Positions 1 through 8,300 of a DNA stretch of 64,000 nucleotides are shown piece after piece. The translations under genes were made by a program, and so were the position numbers. How positions within the stretch are numbered: the first letter of the stretch is position 1; each line of letters begins with the position of its first letter. The stretch lies in contig JBAZEZ010000003.1 of NCBI GenBank assembly GCA_041653615.1, positions 1 through 64,000 of the forward strand, given 5' to 3'. The notes under the pieces were generated by a model. It had not been told where the DNA came from. It saw only the letters and a program-made list of their open reading frames with translations, and ran no database searches. This stretch comes from JAHJUB01 sp041653615 [NCBI: Candidatus Ratteibacteria bacterium]. GTDB taxonomy: Bacteria > Ratteibacteria > UBA8468 > MWAK01.

Positions 1-380
1 CCGTGGCCGGCGACAACGCCGGAGCGCTCCTGCGCGGAGTGGAGAAGGATGAAGTCCGCCGCGGCCAGGTAGTGGCCGCCCCCGGTTCCATCACGCCCCA
101 TACCCGCTTCAACGCCCAGGTGTACGTTCTTTCCAAAGACGAGGGCGGCCGTCACACCCCGTTCTTTACCAACTACCGCCCCCAGTTCTTTTTCCGGACC
201 ACCGATGTCACCGGTTCCATCACCCTTTCACAGGGAGTGGAGATGATCATACCCGGGGATAACGCCAAACTTGAGGTAAAACTGATTGCCCCCATCGCGA
301 TGGAGAAGGGGCAGCGCTTCGCTATCCGGGAAGGCGGTCACACCGTCGGAGCGGGCGCGGTAACGGAAGTTTTGGAGTAA
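1..380 (+). CDS. tuf: elongation factor Tu, C-terminal part (5' end outside window)
   Basis: Last 125 codons of EF-Tu, the GTPase that brings aminoacyl-tRNA to the ribosome. The reading frame is open at the left edge, and the first visible residues (VAGDNAG) match the family about 270 residues into a protein of about 395, so the G domain is missing only because of the window boundary. Visible signatures are GGRHTPFF, the domain 3 contact region for aminoacyl-tRNA, and FRTTDVTG, followed by the [10 protein letters not shown] end. It lies 49 bases upstream of rpsJ in the same direction, the common str-to-S10 junction. Confidence 0.97.
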   Translation, partial: VAGDNAGALLRGVEKDEVRRGQVVAAPGSITPHTRFNAQVYVLSKDEGGRHTPFFTNYRPQFFFRTTDVTGSITLSQGVEMIIPGDNAKLEVKLIAPIAMEKGQRFAIREGGHTVGAGAVTEVLE

Positions 381-429
381 TTAGTAATTGTTGTATGTTA
401 AAAAATAACCGATGACAGGAGAGTGAATT

Positions 430-741
430 ATGGGTACAAAGTTAAGGATTAAGTTGCGGTCTTACGACCATCGCCTGCTGGATCAGTCGGTGACTGAAAT
501 AATTGAAATCAGCAAGCGGACGGGCGAAAATCTTGCCGGGCCGATTCCTTTGCCGACGAGAAAAGAGAAATATACGGTATTGCGGTCCCCTTTTGTGCAC
601 AAAAAAAGTCGGGAACAGTTTGAGATTCGCATTCATCGCCGTTTGATTGATATCATTAATCCGACGGGGAAAATCGTGGACGCGCTTACCAAATTGACGC
701 TTCCGGCCGGGGTTGACGTAGAAATAAAATCTATGGTATAA
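430..741 (+). CDS. rpsJ: 30S ribosomal protein S10
   Basis: 103-residue S10 of normal length, part of the 30S head and also the NusE partner in antitermination. The sequence starts with a basic beta strand ([11 protein letters not shown]), carries the [18 protein letters not shown] loop and the HKKSREQFE segment, and ends with the LPAGVDVEI strand. An AGGAGAG Shine-Dalgarno lies about 7 bases before the ATG, one of the few clear ones in this cluster. It is the first gene of the S10 set here. The 182-base gap to rplC holds a palindromic repeat. Confidence 0.98.
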   Translation: MGTKLRIKLRSYDHRLLDQSVTEIIEISKRTGENLAGPIPLPTRKEKYTVLRSPFVHKKSREQFEIRIHRRLIDIINPTGKIVDALTKLTLPAGVDVEIKSMV

Positions 742-775
742 TTTTTATTTATGTAATACAAACGGTACAGAATTT

Positions 776-862
776 GGACGCTGATTTTCGCAGATTATTG
801 CCGGTAAGCATTTTTACTTAAAAGAACTGCTTCTAATCATTGTCCCGCTGTATCTGCGTTCC
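776..862. repeat. GGACGCAGAT-family inverted repeat (copy 1, degenerate)
   Basis: The gap between rpsJ and rplC starts with GGACGCTGATTTTCGCAGAT and closes with TATCTGCGTTCC, an imperfect inverted repeat with about 55 bases between the arms. Three better copies of the same unit lie at 18924, 22586 and 31991. This copy has diverged the most and splits the otherwise compact S10 operon. Its function is unknown. In the mRNA it would form a long imperfect hairpin. Confidence 0.7.
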
Positions 863-923
863 CTTAAATGTTTTGATAAAATCAGTGTTTTTTGTTTAAC
901 CTTAGCGCTACTTAATTATCCTT

Positions 924-1559
924 ATGGCCCTTGGAATTTTAGGTGTAAAAATTGGCATGACCCGTGTTTTCACCGAAGCGGGGGCTCCGGTTCCGGTAAC
1001 GGTAATCCAGGCCGGTCCTTGTCCGGTGGTGCAGCAGAAGCAGCCGGAAAAGGAAGGTTATCTTGCCCTGCAGATTGGTTTCGGAAAAGTACGGCGGCCG
1101 ATAAAATCCATCGTTGGTCATTTTAAAAAATCAGGTTTAGAGCAAGCGTATCGTTTTCTTAAGGAATTTTTAGTCGATGCGCCGGAACTTCAGAAATTTC
1201 CGGTTGGTTCCCAGGTTAAGGTTGATATTTTTACGGTCGGCGAGAAAGTTTCCGTTTCCGGCGTTTCCATCGGAAAAGGTTTTCAGGGAGTTGTTAAACG
1301 CCATGGATTTGCGGGCGGCCCCGCTACCCACGGTTCCATGTCGCACCGGGCGCCCGGTTCCATCGGAGGCAGTAACCCGGACCGCGTACCCAAGGGCCGG
1401 AGAATGGGCGGCCGGATGGGCGGCAAAAGAATTACCGTTCATAACTTGGAAGTGGTGAGAGTTGATACGGAACGGAACCTGCTTCTGCTTAAGGGGGCAG
1501 TTCCCGGCGCGGAAGAAGGGCTTTTAGAAATAAAGAAAAGACGAATCGCGAAATCTTAA
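924..1559 (+). CDS. rplC: 50S ribosomal protein L3
   Basis: 211-residue L3, an early-assembly 23S rRNA binding protein with a long extension towards the peptidyl transferase centre. The N-terminus GILGVKIGMTRVF and the extension motif GGPATHGS...HRAPGSIG are plain. The position equivalent to the PrmB-methylated glutamine of enterobacterial L3 is part of GGPATHG, so no such methylation is expected. No Shine-Dalgarno is seen before the ATG (TTAATTATCCTT). It is followed 15 bases later by rplD. Confidence 0.98.
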   Translation: MALGILGVKIGMTRVFTEAGAPVPVTVIQAGPCPVVQQKQPEKEGYLALQIGFGKVRRPIKSIVGHFKKSGLEQAYRFLKEFLVDAPELQKFPVGSQVKVDIFTVGEKVSVSGVSIGKGFQGVVKRHGFAGGPATHGSMSHRAPGSIGGSNPDRVPKGRRMGGRMGGKRITVHNLEVVRVDTERNLLLLKGAVPGAEEGLLEIKKRRIAKS

Positions 1560-1574
1560 AATGCGCGTAAATTT

Positions 1575-2195
1575 ATGGAAATAAAAATTCTTAATCTGTC
1601 CGGAGAAATCGTCGGTACGGAAAAGGTAGAAACCGAACCGTTGGGCCGGGTGAACAAGAAAATCCTTTACGACGCAGTTAACGCTTATCGGGCGAACCAG
1701 CGTCAGGGAAATGCTTCCACGAAAACAAAGAGCGAGGTTCGCGGCGGCGGCAAGAAACCCTGGCGGCAGAAGGGTACCGGTCGTGCCCGGGTCGGTTCGA
1801 TTCGTTCGCCATTGTGGCGTGGCGGCGGCGTTATTTTTGGTCCCAAACCGCGGGATTACCGGGTGAATCTACCGGAAAAAGTCAGAAGGGCGGCTCTCAA
1901 GGAAGCGTTTAAGGATAAAATTCTTTCGGAAAAAATTTATTTGCTGTCGGAGTTTCAAATGCCCGAAGCAAAAACGAAAACGGTCAGCCAATTTTTGCAA
2001 AAATCTTTTTTATCTGGTAAAATACTTATTTCTCTTCCTAAGGAAGCGGAACTTTTTCGCCGGGCCGGAAGAAATATTCCCGGCGTAATGTTTTCCGACT
2101 GGAAATCGTTGAATTTTTACAATATTTTAAATTCCGATTGCCTCTTAATTTCCCGGGACATTTGGAATGAGGTTAAAGAAAGAGCGCAGATATAA
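1575..2195 (+). CDS. rplD: 50S ribosomal protein L4
   Basis: 206 residues, normal for L4 (uL4), which lines the exit tunnel and in some bacteria autoregulates the S10 operon. The tunnel loop is recognisable from [19 protein letters not shown] and the following [21 protein letters not shown] region at about residues 55-95. No S10-leader-type structure was identified upstream, so autoregulation is not claimed. The C-terminal Rossmann-like half is less conserved but complete. Confidence 0.97.
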   Translation: MEIKILNLSGEIVGTEKVETEPLGRVNKKILYDAVNAYRANQRQGNASTKTKSEVRGGGKKPWRQKGTGRARVGSIRSPLWRGGGVIFGPKPRDYRVNLPEKVRRAALKEAFKDKILSEKIYLLSEFQMPEAKTKTVSQFLQKSFLSGKILISLPKEAELFRRAGRNIPGVMFSDWKSLNFYNILNSDCLLISRDIWNEVKERAQI

Positions 2196-2216
2196 TTACT
2201 GTACCCGATATTACTT

Positions 2217-2495
2217 ATGAATACGGCCGACATCATAAGATTTCCGTTAGTCACCGAAAAGGGCAGTTCTTTTTTGCAGCCGCAGAACAAGTACCTGTTT
2301 TCGGTTCTGCCTTCGGCCAATAAGCCGGAAATCAAAAAAGCGGTGGAAAAAATTTACAAGGTGAAGGTCATCGCGGTGCACATTTCTAATTTTACGGGTA
2401 AAAAACGACGGCATGGCAGGCAGGAAGGGAAAAAGCCCGATTGGAAAAAAGCTATTATTACTTTGAAGAAAGGGGAACGCATTGAGTTTGTCTAA
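2217..2495 (+). CDS. rplW: 50S ribosomal protein L23
   Basis: 92-residue L23 at the tunnel exit, the docking site for trigger factor and SRP in the family. Visible features are the start IIRFPLVTEKG, the KPEIKKAVEKIYKVKV helix-strand and the basic loop with KKRRHGRQEGKKPDWKKAIITL. Its 3' end overlaps the start of rplB by 14 bases in a different frame, so the two are probably translationally coupled. Confidence 0.97.
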   Translation: MNTADIIRFPLVTEKGSSFLQPQNKYLFSVLPSANKPEIKKAVEKIYKVKVIAVHISNFTGKKRRHGRQEGKKPDWKKAIITLKKGERIEFV

Positions 2496-3300
2496 AAGAA
2501 GGCCGGTAACACCGACCATGCGGCACGCTGTTTTGCCGGATTTTGCGGAAATAACCAAAACGGAGCCGGAAAAAAAGCTTCTGGTTTGCCGTCGTAGTAA
2601 AGGCGGACGGAATAATCAGGGTCGTTTGACATTGCGTCACCGGGGAGGCGGGCACCGCCACCATTACCGTATTATCGATTTTCGTGAGGATAAGTTGTTG
2701 GCGGGTAAGGTTATCGCTATCGAATATGATCCCAACCGGAGCGCGCGCTTGGCGCTGGTTCAGTATCCGGACGGTGAACGTCGTTATGTGCTGGCTACAG
2801 CCGGAATGAGCGTTTCCGGCCGGGTTGCGTCTACCCCCGAAGCTCCGGCCGCGGAAGGAAACCGGATTCCGTTAAGAACCATTCCCGAAGGAAGTAACGT
2901 CTGTTGTCTTGATTTGAATCCGGGCAGAGGCGCTCAGATTGTCCGGTCGGCGGGAGCTACTGCCGTTTTGATGTCCAAGACCGATAAATACGCCCAGGTA
3001 AAACTTCCTTCCGGTGAAATAAGATTTTTCCTGCTGGATTGCCGTGCTAAATTAGGAACAATCAGCAATGCGGAACATCGTTATGAATCGCTGGGCAAAG
3101 CCGGTCGTAACCGATGGCGCGGCCGTCGGCCGAAAGTACGCGGAGTGGTGATGAATCCGATTGACCATCCGTTGGGTGGCGGTGAAGGAAAGAGTTCCGG
3201 AGGCAGACCGCCGGTAAGCCCTCAGGGAAAGCCGGAAGGCGTAAAAACCCGGAATCGGAAAAGGTTTTCTCAGAAGTTAATCGTCAAACGCCGTAAATAA
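2482..3300 (+). CDS. rplB: 50S ribosomal protein L2
   Basis: 272-residue L2, a core 23S rRNA protein needed for subunit association and peptidyl transfer. I chose the TTG at 2482 because MSLSKRRPVTPTMRH matches the normal L2 N-terminus; the next ATG (2518) would cut this off. The body shows KGGRNNQGRLTLRHRGGGHR, and the C-terminal motif is NPIDHPLGGGEGKSSGGRPP. The first His of the usual HPHGGGEG motif is kept and the second is Leu. The TTG start lies inside rplW, with a 14-base overlap. Confidence 0.97.
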   Translation: MSLSKRRPVTPTMRHAVLPDFAEITKTEPEKKLLVCRRSKGGRNNQGRLTLRHRGGGHRHHYRIIDFREDKLLAGKVIAIEYDPNRSARLALVQYPDGERRYVLATAGMSVSGRVASTPEAPAAEGNRIPLRTIPEGSNVCCLDLNPGRGAQIVRSAGATAVLMSKTDKYAQVKLPSGEIRFFLLDCRAKLGTISNAEHRYESLGKAGRNRWRGRRPKVRGVVMNPIDHPLGGGEGKSSGGRPPVSPQGKPEGVKTRNRKRFSQKLIVKRRK

Positions 3301-3345
3301 CCATAACCATTTACGATTTGCTGTTCACTATTTACCGAGGTTAGA

Positions 3346-3630
3346 ATGAGCCGTTCGTTAAAAAAAGGACCACTGATTGACCCGAAACTTCTAAAGAAGA
3401 TTGAGAAAGTGAGGAAGAGCGGACGTAAGGAAGCGATTAAAACCTGGAGGCGTTCCAGCCAGATCAGCCCGGAATTCGTGGGGATGACTATCGCTATTCA
3501 CAACGGCAAGGTTTTTATTCCGGTTTACATTACGGAAAACATGGTTGGGCATCGGCTGGGCGAATTTTCGCCCACGCGTACTTTCCGTCACCACGGGATG
3601 CATACCGAACGCTCAATTACTAAAAAATAA
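3346..3630 (+). CDS. rpsS: 30S ribosomal protein S19
   Basis: 94-residue S19, a head protein that contacts S13 and the A-site finger. It has SRSLKKGP at the N-terminus, [30 protein letters not shown] in the middle and [17 protein letters not shown] at the C-terminus. The 45-base gap from rplB contains a TTTACGATTTGCTGTTCACTATTTAC stretch resembling the GTGAAT-type repeats around trpG. A weak GAGG precedes the ATG. Confidence 0.98.
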   Translation: MSRSLKKGPLIDPKLLKKIEKVRKSGRKEAIKTWRRSSQISPEFVGMTIAIHNGKVFIPVYITENMVGHRLGEFSPTRTFRHHGMHTERSITKK

Positions 3631-3653
3631 TTATTTATCCGTAATTTAACAAT

Positions 3654-3998
3654 ATGGCTACGGTAACAGCGAAAACAAAGTACGTGAGAATCAGCCCTCA
3701 GAAAACGCGGGAAGTGCTTTATTTGGTTGAAGGCAAATCGTCGTTGGAGGCGATCGGAATTTTAAAAAATTTGCCGCAGAGACCGGCCGCGTATATTGCC
3801 AAGACTATCGTTTCCGCGTTGGCTAATGTTCGCAGCCGGAAACTTCCCGAAGAGAATTTTCGCTTGAAAAGTTTAGTCGTGGAACAGGGTCCGCGTCTTA
3901 AGCGTTTTCGACCGGCTTCCATGGGGAAGGCTGTTTCGGTAGTGCACCGCACCTCACACCTAAAAGTGGTTTTATCGGACGAATGGGACAAAAAGTAA
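3654..3998 (+). CDS. rplV: 50S ribosomal protein L22
   Basis: 114-residue L22, whose beta hairpin lines the tunnel constriction and is the usual site of macrolide-resistance changes. Visible features are KYVRISPQKTREVLYLVEGKS at the N-terminus and the hairpin GPRLKRFRPASMGKAVSVVHRTSHLKVVL. The usual RPRAxGRA tip here reads RPASMGKA. The start is preceded by TAATTTAACAAT, with no Shine-Dalgarno. The last 16 bases overlap rpsC. Confidence 0.97.
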   Translation: MATVTAKTKYVRISPQKTREVLYLVEGKSSLEAIGILKNLPQRPAAYIAKTIVSALANVRSRKLPEENFRLKSLVVEQGPRLKRFRPASMGKAVSVVHRTSHLKVVLSDEWDKK

Positions 3999-4618
3999 AT
4001 CCAATTTCATTTCGCTTAGGTTTTATTGAGAACTGGCGGTCCAACTGGTTTCAACATCGGAGACTCGGACCTTCCATTCTGGAAGATTATAAGATCCGGA
4101 AGTATCTGGCTAAACGTTTTCCGGATAGCGGGGTAACCCGGGTGGATATTGATCGTTTGGTCGATATTGTCCGCGTTAAAATTAAGGCAAATCGGCCCGG
4201 ATTAATTATTGGACGTAAAGGAGCCGAAATCAACACCGTGAGCGCTGAATTGCGTAAGATTTGCGCAAAAGAGGTGACGATTGACGTTACGGAGACACAA
4301 AATTCGGCGACCGACGCCGCGTTTGTGAGCGGCAGTATCGCCACGCAATTAAGCCAAAAGGGTCGTTCTTTCCGGTATGTTTGTAAGCGGACAATTGAAA
4401 CGGCTATGCAGCAGGGAGCCGGTGGGATTAAGATTAAGATATCCGGTCGGTTGGGGGGCGCGGAAATAAGCCGCTGTGAAACCTACAAACAAGGAAAGAT
4501 ACCGCTGCATACTCTTGTTGCCATAATTGATTATGCCAGCGCAACTGCTTTCACCACCTACGGAACCATCGGGGTGAAGGTGTGGGTTTATAAAGGGAAC
4601 GCTAAGGAAAAAGTTTAA
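3983..4618 (+). CDS. rpsC: 30S ribosomal protein S3
   Basis: 211-residue S3, which with S4 and S5 forms the mRNA entry site and helicase. The start MGQKVNPISFRLGFIENW is the family N-terminus. A type II KH domain follows, with GLIIGRKGAEI at about residues 73-83, and then the C-terminal GGIKIKISGRLGGAEISRCE region. It overlaps rplV by 16 bases, suggesting coupling. Its length is typical of non-proteobacterial S3. Confidence 0.98.
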   Translation: MGQKVNPISFRLGFIENWRSNWFQHRRLGPSILEDYKIRKYLAKRFPDSGVTRVDIDRLVDIVRVKIKANRPGLIIGRKGAEINTVSAELRKICAKEVTIDVTETQNSATDAAFVSGSIATQLSQKGRSFRYVCKRTIETAMQQGAGGIKIKISGRLGGAEISRCETYKQGKIPLHTLVAIIDYASATAFTTYGTIGVKVWVYKGNAKEKV

Positions 4619-4641
4619 CTGAATAATTTTAAAATATAACA

Positions 4642-5049
4642 ATGGCTCTAATACCGAAGCGCGTTAAATTCAGGAATATGCACGGTGGTCGGACTACCGG
4701 GAAAGCCACTTCCGGGAATGAGCTTTCTTTCGGTGAGTGCGGTTTATTGGCGTTGAAACCCGGTTATTTTACCGAACGTCAGATTGAAGCGGCTCGAGTA
4801 GCCGCAACACACCACCTTAAGGGAAAAGGTAAGTTATGGATTCGCGTTTTTCCGGACCGGCCAACCACCAAGAAACCGGCGGAAGTTAGGATGGGCAAAG
4901 GGAAAGGCGATTTATTTCAGTGGACAGCACGCATTCTGCCGGGCCGGGTGATTATGGAATTGACCGGGGCCGGATTGGAAGACATGAAAGAAGCGCTGCG
5001 TCTGGCTTCCGGTAAATTTCCGTTGTCGACTCGTGTCATAACCCGATGA
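4642..5049 (+). CDS. rplP: 50S ribosomal protein L16
   Basis: 135-residue L16, next to the A-site tRNA elbow. It opens with [20 protein letters not shown]. The central [23 protein letters not shown] follows, where most L16 proteins read MGKGKGAPEYWVA, so the loop here is DLFQWTA. The hydroxylated Arg of the enterobacterial PRMGKGKG motif corresponds to VRMGKGKG. It overlaps rpmC by four bases (ATGA). Confidence 0.97.
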   Translation: MALIPKRVKFRNMHGGRTTGKATSGNELSFGECGLLALKPGYFTERQIEAARVAATHHLKGKGKLWIRVFPDRPTTKKPAEVRMGKGKGDLFQWTARILPGRVIMELTGAGLEDMKEALRLASGKFPLSTRVITR

Positions 5050-5240
5050 ATAAAAAAGATTTTGACGGTTTAAAAAAATTGGGCGAACTCGAATTACGGG
5101 AAAAGCTCAGTGAATTAAAAAATAATCTTTATCGTCTGCGCATGCAGTTGCGTTTGGGTCAGACAAAGGATAACGCGGCTGTCAGCCGGACCAGGAAAGA
5201 TGTTGCCCGCGTACTCACGCTTTTGAAACAGAAACCATAG
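5046..5240 (+). CDS. rpmC: 50S ribosomal protein L29
   Basis: 64-residue helical-hairpin protein of the tunnel exit. The pattern LGELELREKLSELKNNLYRLRMQLRLGQTKDNAAVSRTRKDVARVLTLL is a typical L29 two-helix sequence. The ATG overlaps the TGA of rplP (ATGA), and there is no separate ribosome binding site. rpsQ follows after 19 bases. Confidence 0.96.
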   Translation: MNKKDFDGLKKLGELELREKLSELKNNLYRLRMQLRLGQTKDNAAVSRTRKDVARVLTLLKQKP

Positions 5241-5259
5241 AGTTTTTAAATAATCCAAG

Positions 5260-5505
5260 ATGAAAAAGAAATTAGAAGGAATCGTAGTCGGCGACCAGAT
5301 GGAGAAAACACGGGTTGCGGTGGTGGAGCGGTTTAGACGACACCATTTATACCATAAAGAGATACGAGTCCGGACCCGGTATAAGTTTCATGACCCTAAA
5401 AATGAAAGTCACACCGGTGACCGGGTTATAATTGAGGAATGCCGGCCTTTAAGCAAAGATAAAAGATGGCGTTTGATATCGATAATTAAACTGGCGGCCG
5501 GGTAG
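5260..5505 (+). CDS. rpsQ: 30S ribosomal protein S17
   Basis: 81-residue OB-fold protein that binds helix 11 of 16S rRNA. The KLEGIVVGDQMEKTRVAVVERF N-terminus, HHLYHKEIRVRTRYKFHDPKNESHTGDRVIIEECRPLSKDKRWRL and the short C-terminus match bacterial S17. No Shine-Dalgarno is evident (AATAATCCAAG before the ATG). A 52-base gap separates it from rplN. Confidence 0.98.
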   Translation: MKKKLEGIVVGDQMEKTRVAVVERFRRHHLYHKEIRVRTRYKFHDPKNESHTGDRVIIEECRPLSKDKRWRLISIIKLAAG

Positions 5506-5557
5506 TTGCCGGCACTTAAAAGTGTGGCGTGATTGGTTACGAGTGTAAGGATAAAAT

Positions 5558-5926
5558 ATGGTTCAATTAAGAACGATTTTGGAGGTGGCCGACAATACCG
5601 GAGCGAAAAAGATTATGTGCTTCGGTATTCCGGGCGGCACCCGTAAGCGCACGGCCGGTATTGGGGATGTAATTGTGGCTACGGTTAAGGATGCTCTTCC
5701 CGTTGGCGCCGTAAAAAAGAAAGAAGTAGTCCGGGCGGTAGTGGTGCGTACCCGGAATCGTATTGCCCGGTCGGACGGTTCGTACCTTTCCTTTGACCAT
5801 AACAGCGCGGTTATCGTTGACGCGGACAATAATCCCCGGGGTACCAGAGTTTTTGGGCCGGTTGCCCGGGAATTGCGGGACAAGAATTTCGCAAAAATCA
5901 TTTCTTTGGCTCCGGAAGTGTTATAG
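5558..5926 (+). CDS. rplN: 50S ribosomal protein L14
   Basis: 122 residues, the exact usual length of L14, which lies at the subunit interface and is the target of the silencing factor RsfS in the family. Visible features are [20 protein letters not shown], the basic [44 protein letters not shown] core and a normal end. A TAAGGATAAAAT stretch with a partial Shine-Dalgarno precedes the ATG. Confidence 0.98.
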   Translation: MVQLRTILEVADNTGAKKIMCFGIPGGTRKRTAGIGDVIVATVKDALPVGAVKKKEVVRAVVVRTRNRIARSDGSYLSFDHNSAVIVDADNNPRGTRVFGPVARELRDKNFAKIISLAPEVL

Positions 5927-5948
5927 GGGTTATGACAATAATAATATT

Positions 5949-6275
5949 ATGAAATTACGCAAGGGCGATTTTGTGCAGGTGATGAAGGGTAAGGATTCCG
6001 GCAAAAAAGGTCGGATATTGAGAGTCTATCCCCAGAAAGATAAAGCTTTGGTGGAAGGCGTCAATTTTGTTAAACGGCACACTAAACCGGGTCGGGTTGA
6101 CCGTCAGGGCGGTATAATTCAGAAAGAGGCGCCGGTTGCCTTGCCCGCGTTGAGTTATTTTTGTTTGAAATGCAATCATAACGCGCGGGTTGGATTTAAG
6201 TTTATCAGCGAGAATAAAATCAGATACTGCAAGAAGTGCGGTGAACTGATTGAAAATAGTCAGGGGAAACAATGA
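5949..6275 (+). CDS. rplX: 50S ribosomal protein L24
   Basis: 108-residue L24, an assembly initiator with a KOW motif. I set the start at the ATG at 5949, because MKLRKGDFVQVMKGKDSGKKG is the family N-terminus; the open frame runs back into rplN as an overlap artefact. The C-terminus carries two Cys pairs (CLKC and CKKC) about 30 residues apart, the zinc-ribbon form. It overlaps rplE by four bases. Confidence 0.96.
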   Translation: MKLRKGDFVQVMKGKDSGKKGRILRVYPQKDKALVEGVNFVKRHTKPGRVDRQGGIIQKEAPVALPALSYFCLKCNHNARVGFKFISENKIRYCKKCGELIENSQGKQ

Positions 6276-6814
6276 CACGACTTTTTGAAAAATACAAGGC
6301 TGAAATTGTTCCGAAATTGCAGACTGAGTTTAAGCATAAGAACCGAATGGCGGTCGGCAAGTTGGTGAAGGTGGTTGTTAGCGTCGGTCTCGGAAAGATC
6401 AATAAAGAAGAAAAGGCGGTCGAGGAGATTTTGGTTACGCTTGGGGCGATTACCGGGCAGAAACCGGTTACCCGGCGTGCCCGAAAATCAATCGCTAATT
6501 TTAATTTGCGAGAAAACGATTTGGTCGGTGCTTTTGTAACCTTACGCGGGAAAAGAATGTATGAATTCTTTGACCGCCTGGTGACTTTTGCTCTGCCGCG
6601 GGTGAGAGATTTTCGGGGTTTGCCTATCTCCGGTTTCGATCGGGGCGGGAACTATAATTTCGGTATGGCCGAACAGACTGTTTTTCCGGAAGTGGATTAC
6701 AATAAGGTAGAGAAGGTTTTTGGAATGAATGTAAATCTGGTTTGCAACGCTAAAAACAAGGAAGAGGCGAAAGCGTTGTTGATAGCCTTGGGTTTGCCCT
6801 TGGAGAAAGGATAA
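6272..6814 (+). CDS. rplE: 50S ribosomal protein L5
   Basis: 180-residue L5, which binds 5S rRNA and the P-site tRNA elbow. It shows RLFEKYKAEIVPKL at the start, TGQKPVTRRARKSIANFNLRE in the middle and RDFRGLPISGFDRGGNYNFGMAEQTVFPEVDYNKVEKVFGMN towards the end. The start overlaps rplX (ATGA). The stop codon directly abuts the ATG of rpsN with no gap (TAAATG). Confidence 0.98.
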   Translation: MTRLFEKYKAEIVPKLQTEFKHKNRMAVGKLVKVVVSVGLGKINKEEKAVEEILVTLGAITGQKPVTRRARKSIANFNLRENDLVGAFVTLRGKRMYEFFDRLVTFALPRVRDFRGLPISGFDRGGNYNFGMAEQTVFPEVDYNKVEKVFGMNVNLVCNAKNKEEAKALLIALGLPLEKG

Positions 6815-6997
6815 ATGGCGAGAAAAGCGTTGTTGCAGAAAAATTTACACCCTAAATACCCGGTACGGCATCGAAACCGGTGTTTGATTTGCGGAAGGCC
6901 GCGCGGTTATCTGCGCCGGTTCGGTTTGTGTCGAATCTGTTTTCGCGAACTTGCCAGCCGGGGTGAGATTCCCGGTGTGGTGAAGTCCAGCTGGTAA
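6815..6997 (+). CDS. rpsN: 30S ribosomal protein S14, zinc (short) type
   Basis: 60-residue short S14 of the zinc-binding class (often called rpsZ). Two pairs, [17 protein letters not shown] and RICF, give the C-x2-C...C-x2-C zinc knuckle. The zinc-free enterobacterial form is about 101 residues. The start abuts the rplE stop. The ending ([15 protein letters not shown]) is canonical. Confidence 0.98.
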   Translation: MARKALLQKNLHPKYPVRHRNRCLICGRPRGYLRRFGLCRICFRELASRGEIPGVVKSSW

Positions 6998-7041
6998 TAG
7001 GGTCGCTTTCGGAACAAGAGTCACTATAAAGAGAGGGGATA

Positions 7042-7440
7042 ATGGTTAATGACCCAATTGGAGATTTATTGGTGCGCATCAAGAACGGGGGAAGCGTAAA
7101 GAAGGCGGAGATAAGTGTGCCTTGCTCCCGGATGAAAGAGGCGATTCTTAAGATTCTTTCCGGAGCAGGATATGTGGCCGGTTATGAATCCCGGGAAAAA
7201 TCAGGCCGAAAAGAATTGGTGGTAAAATTGAAATACGATTCCCGTTCTGTTCATGCGATTAAAGGTGTCAAACGAATGAGCACGCCGGGCTGCCATATTT
7301 ATCTTTCCAGTTCCGAAATCAATCAGCGGATTAGAGGGCGGGATAAGTTGGGAATTATTTCCACTTCCCGGGGTGTAGTTTCGCATTACGAAGCTAAAAA
7401 ACAAGGACTGGGCGGCAAATTTCTAGCAATAATCTGGTAG
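7042..7440 (+). CDS. rpsH: 30S ribosomal protein S8
   Basis: 132-residue S8, a primary 16S rRNA binder. The N-terminus DPIGDLLVRIKNGG and C-terminal ISTSRGVVSHYEAKKQGLGGKFLAIIW are the two family signatures. An AGAGAGGGGATA stretch before the ATG is a usable Shine-Dalgarno. The 189 bases that follow, before rplF, hold a large hairpin element, unusual inside the spc operon. Confidence 0.98.
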   Translation: MVNDPIGDLLVRIKNGGSVKKAEISVPCSRMKEAILKILSGAGYVAGYESREKSGRKELVVKLKYDSRSVHAIKGVKRMSTPGCHIYLSSSEINQRIRGRDKLGIISTSRGVVSHYEAKKQGLGGKFLAIIW

Positions 7441-7460
7441 TTGTCTGTGTCTTTCACGAA

Positions 7461-7622
7461 AACGAGGATTGTCTTTTTTGCACATTTCTCGGAGTGACAG
7501 TGACAAAACAAGCATTGCGAAGGAATGAGTAGCCGAGACTCGCTTTGATGTATAAGCGAGAACACGGCGAGGCTCGTTCCGGAGTTCTGTCACGCAGAGT
7601 ATGAGCAAAAAAGACATCCGAG
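7461..7622. repeat. long imperfect palindrome between rpsH and rplF
   Basis: The outer arms are GATTGTCTTTTTTGC near 7467 and GCAAAAAAGACATC near 7605, and a second matched pair is GTGACAG/CTGTCAC. The middle pairs GGAATGAG with CTCGTTCC. The apex is a 7-bp hairpin, CTCGCTT-TGATGTAT-AAGCGAG. Together they give an almost fully foldable element of about 160 bases. GCATTGCGAAGGAATGAG recalls dispersed ATTGCGAGG-type repeats of other uncultured bacteria. No open reading frame fits it. It resembles a MITE or REP-type element. Confidence 0.7.
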
Positions 7623-7629
7623 AGCCCTT

Positions 7630-8217
7630 ATGGCTAAATTAGGCAAGAGACTGATTAAGGTTCCCGAAGGTGTAAAAATTTCCCTGGAGTCAGGCAGCCT
7701 GAATCTGGTGGGACCGGCGGGAAAACTGAGTGTAATTATTCCACCGACTCTTTCGGTGGTGGTGGATAAAGAGCAGATTAAGGTTAATTGTGCTGTTATG
7801 GGTCAGGGTCTGGCCAAGAAATCGGCGCGGAAACTGGAGGGAGTTCGGGGGCTTATCCGGTCTTTAATCAACAGCCGGTTGAATGCGGTTAAAAACGGCT
7901 GCCTCAAAAAGCTTGAGGTGATCGGGGTGGGCTATCAGGCCGAAGTGAAAGGAAAGGAATTGGTTCTCAAGGTTGGTTTTTCTCATCCGGTTCCGCTTCT
8001 TATTCCCGAAGGTGTAAAAGTAAAGGTTGAAAAGATTTTGGTTACCGTTTCCGGCTTTAACCCGGAAACGGTGGGTGATTTTGCCGCCAGGATAAGAGCG
8101 GTAAAGCCACCGGAACCTTACGGCGGTAAAGGTATTCGTTATCAGGGTGAGTATGTTCGGCATAAGGTCGGGAAGACCGCTGGAGCGGCCGGAGCCACGG
8201 GTGGCGGAGCCAAATAA
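7630..8217 (+). CDS. rplF: 50S ribosomal protein L6
   Basis: 195-residue L6, near the sarcin-ricin loop. It starts GKRLIKVPEGVKISLESGSLNLVGPAGKLS and carries the C-terminal signature PPEPYGGKGIRYQGEYVRHKVGKTAG. The family is usually about 178 residues; the extra length is an Ala/Gly tail (AAGATGGGAK). The start lies only about 8 bases beyond the palindromic element, whose right arm therefore forms the upstream leader. Confidence 0.97.
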   Translation: MAKLGKRLIKVPEGVKISLESGSLNLVGPAGKLSVIIPPTLSVVVDKEQIKVNCAVMGQGLAKKSARKLEGVRGLIRSLINSRLNAVKNGCLKKLEVIGVGYQAEVKGKELVLKVGFSHPVPLLIPEGVKVKVEKILVTVSGFNPETVGDFAARIRAVKPPEPYGGKGIRYQGEYVRHKVGKTAGAAGATGGGAK

Positions 8218-8228
8218 CGATAAACGCG

Positions 8229-8279
8229 TATGGGTTTTGACGTACCGAACCCGCGGGCGCCGAAAAATGGCACCCATAA
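8229..8279. repeat. short inverted repeat between rplF and rplR
   Basis: The 83-base gap contains TATGGGT...ACCCATA, a perfect 7-base inverted repeat with about 37 bases between the arms, plus an inner GC-rich stretch (CCGCGGGCGCCG). It could be a decayed palindromic element or a processing hairpin. There is no T-run, so it is not a terminator. Confidence 0.45.
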
Positions 8280-8300
8280 ATATTAAGGTAAAATAGAAAA

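Noticed and set aside
776-862. Hairpin in the rpsJ-rplC gap considered as an S10 leader (L4 autoregulation)
   Set aside because: It is downstream of rpsJ and belongs to a dispersed repeat family with three other copies at unrelated genes.
7441-7629. Search for a small gene between rpsH and rplF
   Set aside because: The minus-strand open frame there overlaps the palindrome and has no start signal or family match.
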